Source of the DNA: JAYTUJ01 sp043744615 | GTDB taxonomy: Bacteria; Patescibacteriota; Minisyncoccia; Phycocordibacterales; CAIRYW01 | Direction of reading: 5' to 3' | Assembly (NCBI GenBank): GCA_043744615.1 | Contig: JAYTUJ010000010.1 | Coordinates: 1-10,028 of the forward strand | Length of the DNA stretch: 10,028 nucleotides | Part shown: positions 5,624-10,028 of the stretch, in pieces | Layout of the letters: each line of letters opens with the position of its first letter | Numbering within the stretch: position 1 is the first letter of the stretch | The notes under the pieces: generated by a model | Databases searched by the model: none | The model's input: only the letters and a program-made list of their open reading frames with translations | What the model was told of the DNA's origin: nothing | Program-made: the position numbers and the translations under genes

Positions 5624-7756
5624 ATGGCTAAAAACGATGACGCTTCAAAAGAGGCAAAAAAATCAAGTTACGGAGCTGCTGATATCACAGTACTCGAAGG
5701 TCTAGAGCCGGTCCGAAAGCGACCAGGTATGTATATCGGTACAACAGGTCCTGACGGTCTTCATCACTTAATTACCGAAATTTTTGATAACTCTCGAGAT
5801 GAAGCCATGGGAGGCTTTTGTAATGATATTGAAGTCGTTCTTCTTCCTCAAAACCGAATTCGAGTAACCGACAACGGACGAGGTATTCCTGTTGATATTC
5901 ATAAATCAACAAAAGTTTCTGCGCTTGAAACAATTATGACAACACTCCATGCCGGAGGAAAATTCGGCGGGGAAGGCTACAAAGTTTCCGGAGGTCTACA
6001 CGGAGTAGGTGCTTCAGTCGTAAACGCACTTTCTGTATACACAAAAGTAATTGTGCATAAAGATGGAGGAATTTACACACAAGAATATTCTCAAGGAAAG
6101 AAAAAGTATGCCGTTAAAAAAATCGGTTCTACAAAAGAACATGGAACAATTGTAACTTTTGAACCAGACATTGAAATCTTTAAAGAAATTAAATTTGATT
6201 GGATGCGTGTTGTGCCACACATGCGACAACAAGCATACCTTGTAAAAGGTTTACGAATTAGTGTTATCGATGCACGAGAATCAAAAGAACTTCTTGATCC
6301 AAAATCAAAAATTGATACTGATGAAGTATTCTATGTTCGAGAACTTGCATTAGACGCACCATCACAAACATTTTATTTTGAAGGAGGTTTAGTTTCTTTG
6401 GTTAAATTCTATAACCAAACTCAAAAACCAATTCATAAAAATGTTTTTTATGTAGAAAAATCTGCTGAAGGTGTTGAGTCAGTTGAAGTCGCATTACAAT
6501 ATGTTGATGACATTACTCCTCGAATGCTAGCGTTCGCAAACAATATTCACACTCCAGAAGGAGGAACGCATATTACCGGTTTCAAAACTGCACTTACTCG
6601 AACCATCAACAACTACGCTCGAAAAAACAATATCGTAAAAGAATCAGAAGATAATTTTACCGGTGAAGACGTACTTGAAGGTTTGACTGCAGTAATTTCT
6701 GTTAAACTTCGAGAAATCCAATTTGAGGGGCAAACAAAAGCTAAATTAGGAAGTATGGAAGCACAAGGAGCCGTTGCAACCGTATTCGGTGAAGCATTTT
6801 CAGCCTTTTTAGAAGAAAACCCAGACGATGCTCGAGCAATGGTTAACAAATCAATCTTGGCGCTTCGAGCCCGAAAAGCTGCAAAAGCTGCCAAAGATTC
6901 TATTTTACGAAAAGGTGCACTCGAAGGCATGACACTTCCTGGTAAGCTTGCCGACTGTTCAAGTAAAGATGCAAAAGAATCAGAATTGTTTATTGTGGAA
7001 GGAGACTCTGCTGGTGGAACCGCAAAAACAGGACGTGATCGAAAGACACAAGCTGTTCTTCCACTTCGAGGAAAAATTCTTAACATCGAACGAGCTCGAC
7101 TCGACAAAATGTTGGCGTCAGAACAAATTAAAAACTTAGTGATCGCATTGGGTACTGCAATCGGAGACACATTTGATTTAGCTAAACTTCGATATCACAA
7201 AATTATTATCGCGACAGATGCCGACGTCGACGGAGCGCACATTCGAACATTGTTAATGACATTGTTCTACCGATATTTCCGACCTGTAATTGATGGAGGA
7301 TATTTGTTTATTGCTCAACCGCCACTATTTAAAGTTAAAAAAGGAAAAGAATTTTTCTATTTCTATAACAATGAAGACAAAGAAAAATTCATGTTAGAAC
7401 ACGAAGTAAAAACTGACGAGATCATGGAAGTAGAATCAGAAGATAATACAACAAATGCAGTCGATGCAGATGCAGCAGGTGATGCCGAAGATTCTGAAAA
7501 TGAAGATGATCCAAAATCAAACAAAAAAGCAAAGTCTCAAAAAATCACGGTTCAACGATACAAAGGTCTCGGAGAAATGAATGCAGAAGAACTTGGAGAA
7601 ACAACGATGGATGTAAACAAGCGAGTATTACGACAAGTTACTATCGAAGACGCAGCAGAGTCTGACAAGATCATCGATATTTTGATGGGTAACGATGTTC
7701 CTGCTCGAAAATCGTTTATTCAAGCAAACGCAAAGCTTGCCAAACTCGATATTTAG
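5624..7756 (+). CDS. gyrB: DNA gyrase subunit B
   Basis: ATPase subunit of the type IIA topoisomerase that, with GyrA, introduces negative supercoils. It has 710 residues. The GHKL ATPase domain shows the catalytic glutamate E52 and N56 (TEIFDNSRDEA), DNGRGIP (83-89), LHAGGKFGG (108-116) and the ATP-lid SGGLHGVGASVVNALS (122-137). The transducer domain includes QTKAKLGS (370-377). The TOPRIM domain has the metal ligands in VEGDSAGG (458-465, E459) and DADVDG (532-537), followed by QRYKGLGEMN (644-653) and a normal C-terminus. Between the TOPRIM segments, about residues 601-640 form a low-complexity acidic then Lys-rich stretch, where E. coli GyrB also carries an insert. GyrB is preferred over ParE from overall motif wording, but the two are hard to separate by eye. 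The start is fixed by position after the -10 element; an intrinsic terminator follows 30 nt after the TAG stop. Confidence 0.96.
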   Translation: MAKNDDASKEAKKSSYGAADITVLEGLEPVRKRPGMYIGTTGPDGLHHLITEIFDNSRDEAMGGFCNDIEVVLLPQNRIRVTDNGRGIPVDIHKSTKVSALETIMTTLHAGGKFGGEGYKVSGGLHGVGASVVNALSVYTKVIVHKDGGIYTQEYSQGKKKYAVKKIGSTKEHGTIVTFEPDIEIFKEIKFDWMRVVPHMRQQAYLVKGLRISVIDARESKELLDPKSKIDTDEVFYVRELALDAPSQTFYFEGGLVSLVKFYNQTQKPIHKNVFYVEKSAEGVESVEVALQYVDDITPRMLAFANNIHTPEGGTHITGFKTALTRTINNYARKNNIVKESEDNFTGEDVLEGLTAVISVKLREIQFEGQTKAKLGSMEAQGAVATVFGEAFSAFLEENPDDARAMVNKSILALRARKAAKAAKDSILRKGALEGMTLPGKLADCSSKDAKESELFIVEGDSAGGTAKTGRDRKTQAVLPLRGKILNIERARLDKMLASEQIKNLVIALGTAIGDTFDLAKLRYHKIIIATDADVDGAHIRTLLMTLFYRYFRPVIDGGYLFIAQPPLFKVKKGKEFFYFYNNEDKEKFMLEHEVKTDEIMEVESEDNTTNAVDADAAGDAEDSENEDDPKSNKKAKSQKITVQRYKGLGEMNAEELGETTMDVNKRVLRQVTIEDAAESDKIIDILMGNDVPARKSFIQANAKLAKLDI

Positions 7757-7786
7757 TCTTTTTTTGAAAAAGCTAAAAATTAACCC

Positions 7787-7815
7787 AAAAACACCCTCAA
7801 TATGAGGGTGTTTTT
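7787..7815 (+). terminator. Intrinsic terminator of gyrB
   Basis: A perfect 13-bp inverted repeat, AAAAACACCCTCA (7787-7799) and TGAGGGTGTTTTT (7803-7815), encloses a 3-base loop ATA. The GC-rich core CACCCTCA/TGAGGGTG is followed by a run of five T and then ATTAT. It lies 30 nt after the gyrB stop and ends that transcription unit. The symmetric A/T flanks mean it could also stop transcription from the other strand, but there is no gene there to need it. Confidence 0.93.
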
Positions 7816-7849
7816 ATTATGTTTTTAAAAACAGGGAATAATAGGCAAC

Positions 7850-7858
7850 TGTGGATAA
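7850..7858 (-). other. Perfect DnaA-box 9-mer (TTATCCACA on minus strand)
   Basis: The bases TGTGGATAA are the exact complement of the consensus high-affinity DnaA box TTATCCACA. It is in the AT-rich spacer after the gyrB terminator. I found no second perfect box nearby and dnaA/dnaN are not in the window, so this is a possible DnaA site, not an origin. A chance match of this 9-mer in 10 kb on either strand is uncommon but not rare. Confidence 0.35.
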
Positions 7859-7863
7859 ATCAC

Positions 7864-7891
7864 TTGACTTACATGTAATAAAGAACATAAT
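7864..7891 (+). promoter_or_regulatory. Sigma-70-type promoter of the subtilase gene
   Basis: TTGACT (7864-7869, five of six to TTGACA) and CATAAT (7886-7891, five of six to TATAAT) are 16 bp apart. Transcription would start near 7898, leaving a leader of about 23 nt before the ATG at 7921. The leader has only a weak TAGG (7908-7911) as a possible ribosome-binding element. The -35 lies inside the left arm of the inverted repeat and the -10 directly abuts and overlaps the right arm. Confidence 0.6.
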
Positions 7892-7907
7892 ATTACATGT
7901 ACGTCAA
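7864..7907. repeat. Inverted repeat, 17-bp arms, overlapping the protease promoter
   Basis: The left arm TTGACTTACATGTAATA (7864-7880) and right arm TATTACATGTACGTCAA (7891-7907) are reverse complements with one mismatch in 17, around a 10-bp spacer AAGAACATAA (7881-7890). Each arm holds its own small palindrome, TTACATGTAA in the left and TTACATGTAC in the right, with equivalent positions 24 bp apart. Because it covers the -35, spacer, -10 and expected start site of the next gene, a repressor operator is the simplest reading. A DNA cruciform or a mobile-element remnant is possible too. Confidence 0.85.
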
Positions 7908-7920
7908 TAGGTATACGTCC

Positions 7921-10028
7921 ATGAAAACAAATATCTCAACAGGTAAGTTTTTAAAGAAAACAAGTCTTTTTTCTCGAAAGGCGTTTTTTGTGACTCTAAT
8001 GACCTCTTTTGTTTTTGCTCCATTTGCTAATCTTGCAGAAGCAAAAACACTCAAACCTTATTCTCAACAAGCAACAAATGCACAATATATAAAAATTGGT
8101 ACAACCAATAATTCAGCACCTACTTTTAGTAATGTGAAAAATTCTATTTCTACTTTTATTACTCCTACCATACCCACAGCTTCTTCGGTTCCTGTTTTTA
8201 AAAAATCTTCAGCTCATATTTTACAACCAACTCCCGCACTACGAACTTCAAACGTAAGTAAAATAAACAAAGGAAAAATTGTTGTTACGTATAAAAACAA
8301 TGTTGTGAGTGCAGAAAAAACAAATACTCGAACACGACTTCGATCGCTTCGATCTTCTCCTCGTGTTCAAACACAAGACAGTCTTGATAAAATCAATACT
8401 GATGTTGTTGAAGTTGACCAATCAAATGCCGACACAACTCTTGCCGACATTAAAAAAGATCCAAACGTAGCATCTGCCGAGTTCGACTCAATCTCAGAGA
8501 AACTTTCAATTCCAAACGACCCTTTAACTGTGTCAGGTAATCTTGGTTATTATGGATCACCAGGCGATTATCAAGATTATATTTATAAAATTGGTTTGGC
8601 TGGTACGGGTATAACTGCGTGGGATATAAGCAAAGGGTCTTCTAATATTAAAATTGCAATTATCGATGATGGCATTGATGACAGTGTCGTTGATTTACAA
8701 GGAAAAGTTGTTCTACAAAAAAACTTTGGTCCAGGAGTTGATATGAAAGGTTCAGTAGGTGGACACGGAACCCAAGTCGCTGGAGTTGCTGCTGCGAATA
8801 CAAATAATTCTGAGGGTGTAACGGGGGTTGGATATAATTCTGTATTAATGAATGCAAAGGTGTTTGGTGATACTGTGGGCGGAGGGGCAGATAATTCTGA
8901 TATCGCTCGTGCCATTATTTGGGCAACCGATAACGGTGCTCAAGTTATTAATATGAGTCTTGCTGGTCCTGTTGATGATACAGCTCTTCGAAATGCAGTT
9001 AAATATGCATGGAACCATAACGTGGTAATTGTTGCAGGTGCGGGGAATAGTAATAATTTAACACCAATGTACCCCGCCGCATACCCTGAAGTTATTTCAG
9101 TTGCAGCAACAGATATAAATGATCAAAAAGCAGATTTTTCCTCGTACGGACCAACTGTTGACGTATCGGCTCCTGGAACTAGTATATTAACTATTAATAC
9201 TGCCTATATAAGACAGAAGACATTTGAAGAAACAGGTTTTGATAATTTTAAATACGGTTCCTCAGGTGGAACTTCGCAAGCCTCCCCCCAAGTTGCAGGT
9301 CTTGCTGCTTTGGTATGGGCATCAGGAAAGTGTGCAACGAATCAATGTGTGAAAGATTTGATTATAAACAACACAGATCCAATTTCTGCAACAGGAATGG
9401 GAAGTGGACGTATTAATGCCCTTAAAACACTCCAAGCAAACGCCTCTACCTCACAATCTTTCTCTGTGACTGTTGAAAAAGATGGAAACGGAACAGTAAC
9501 AGGTTCAGGAATTTCATGCGGAACCGATTGTAATGAAGTATTAACACAAAATGCAGTTGTTCAATTAACTGCAGCAGTAGATGCCGGACAAGTATTTACA
9601 GGTTGGACAGGTGCATGTACAGGTACAAGTACAACTTGTGATCTTACTCTCGATTCAAGTAAAATTGTTAAGGCACACTTTGGTGTTGCACCTCCAACAT
9701 TTGTTACTCTAAAAATTAAAATAGATGGCGGTTCTATGCACACAGTTGGTAAAGTAGGAAAAGAAAAACAAGTCAGCGACACGGTTGTTGCTACATATAA
9801 AGATGAAAATAAAAAATCTCAAAAAACAGTATGTGATCAAGCTGAGTGCTCGATACAAATAGTTTCGGGTACGACAGTAACGCTAACTCCTAAGTCTGTG
9901 TTAAATGACGGAACCGAATCAACTCGATTTACCGGATGGAAAGAAGATTGTTTTGCTTCAGGAGCAACTTGTAAAATTGTTGTTACTTCAGATAAGTCCG
10001 CGCAAGCATTTTTTGATTTAAAGACTGA
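7921..10028 (+). CDS. Secreted subtilisin-family (S8) serine protease with InlB-like repeats; 3' end outside window
   Basis: The frame is open from the ATG at 7921 to the window edge (702 full codons), with no stop. Residues 1-41 look like a signal peptide: basic start, hydrophobic core ~21-36, and an AEA-K cleavage site after A41. A Ser/Thr/Pro-rich stretch (42-115) and a propeptide-like region (~118-195) precede the catalytic domain (~225-505). The triad is clear: D249 in IIDDGID, H282 in GGHGTQVAG and S452 in GGTSQASPQVAG, with the oxyanion asparagine N376 in GAGNSNN. Next come two divergent InlB-type repeats, ~513-588 and ~593-700, both with an FTGW motif (559-562 and 670-673) and paired cysteines (533/537, 566/573, 638/643, 677/684). 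It is probably exported and self-activated, acting at the surface or outside the cell; its substrate is unknown. Because the C-terminus is missing, further repeats or an anchor cannot be judged. Confidence 0.93.
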   Translation, partial: MKTNISTGKFLKKTSLFSRKAFFVTLMTSFVFAPFANLAEAKTLKPYSQQATNAQYIKIGTTNNSAPTFSNVKNSISTFITPTIPTASSVPVFKKSSAHILQPTPALRTSNVSKINKGKIVVTYKNNVVSAEKTNTRTRLRSLRSSPRVQTQDSLDKINTDVVEVDQSNADTTLADIKKDPNVASAEFDSISEKLSIPNDPLTVSGNLGYYGSPGDYQDYIYKIGLAGTGITAWDISKGSSNIKIAIIDDGIDDSVVDLQGKVVLQKNFGPGVDMKGSVGGHGTQVAGVAAANTNNSEGVTGVGYNSVLMNAKVFGDTVGGGADNSDIARAIIWATDNGAQVINMSLAGPVDDTALRNAVKYAWNHNVVIVAGAGNSNNLTPMYPAAYPEVISVAATDINDQKADFSSYGPTVDVSAPGTSILTINTAYIRQKTFEETGFDNFKYGSSGGTSQASPQVAGLAALVWASGKCATNQCVKDLIINNTDPISATGMGSGRINALKTLQANASTSQSFSVTVEKDGNGTVTGSGISCGTDCNEVLTQNAVVQLTAAVDAGQVFTGWTGACTGTSTTCDLTLDSSKIVKAHFGVAPPTFVTLKIKIDGGSMHTVGKVGKEKQVSDTVVATYKDENKKSQKTVCDQAECSIQIVSGTTVTLTPKSVLNDGTESTRFTGWKEDCFASGATCKIVVTSDKSAQAFFDLKT

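Noticed and set aside
6613..7170. 185-codon open frame on the minus strand
   Set aside because: It lies within the conserved GyrB transducer and TOPRIM coding region and its Ser/Ala-rich translation shows no family features.
7758..7773. Short T-run/A-run hairpin just after the gyrB stop
   Set aside because: An all A/T stem with little stability; the GC-rich hairpin at 7787-7815 is the clear terminator.
8583..8915. 110-codon open frame on the minus strand
   Set aside because: Antisense to the protease catalytic domain, including the Asp and His motifs; the + strand frame explains the region fully.
1..10028. CRISPR arrays, insertion sequences, phage genes or a defence system
   Set aside because: No direct-repeat array, transposase, integrase or nuclease/toxin motif was seen on either strand.

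Overview
The window is AT-rich bacterial DNA with every recognisable gene on the + strand and very short spacers. The small gene sizes, the reduced phenylalanyl-tRNA synthetase, the strong use of CGA for arginine and the lack of Shine-Dalgarno sequences suggest a Candidate Phyla Radiation (Patescibacteria) genome, perhaps a Parcubacteria-type lineage. This assignment is an inference from gene style, not a database match. The stop codons seen are all TAA or TAG and there is no sign of UGA recoding.

Layout: (a) 1-190 is the C-terminal end of elongation factor Ts. (b) 208-594 is a small unknown single-pass membrane protein. (c) 649-721 is tRNA-Thr(UGU). (d) 728-1963 is a processive-type family 2 membrane glycosyltransferase, beginning 6 nt after the tRNA. 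(e) 1990-2754 is a membrane-anchored thioredoxin-fold protein with a CSDC motif. (f) 2764-3450 and 3475-5565 are pheS and pheT, both missing standard domains. (g) 5624-7756 is gyrB, with its own extended -10 promoter so close to the start codon that the mRNA is probably leaderless or nearly so, and a strong intrinsic terminator at 7787-7815. (h) After a 164-bp spacer holding the terminator, one perfect DnaA-box 9-mer and a 44-bp inverted repeat laid over a good promoter, a secreted subtilisin-family protease starts at 7921 and runs off the window at 10028.

The first part mixes translation genes (tsf, tRNA-Thr, pheST) with envelope functions (glycosyltransferase, thioredoxin-like anchor). The close spacing from 1990 to 5565 suggests co-transcription. 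gyrB is a separate unit. The protease is a separate, probably regulated, surface or secreted protein whose C-terminal InlB-like repeats carry paired cysteines.

The most notable points are the domain-stripped PheRS (no N-terminal coiled coil in PheS, no OB-fold B2 domain in PheT, but the editing and anticodon-binding domains kept) and the dyad-symmetric promoter of the protease. I did not find a clear candidate for a wholly new multi-gene system.
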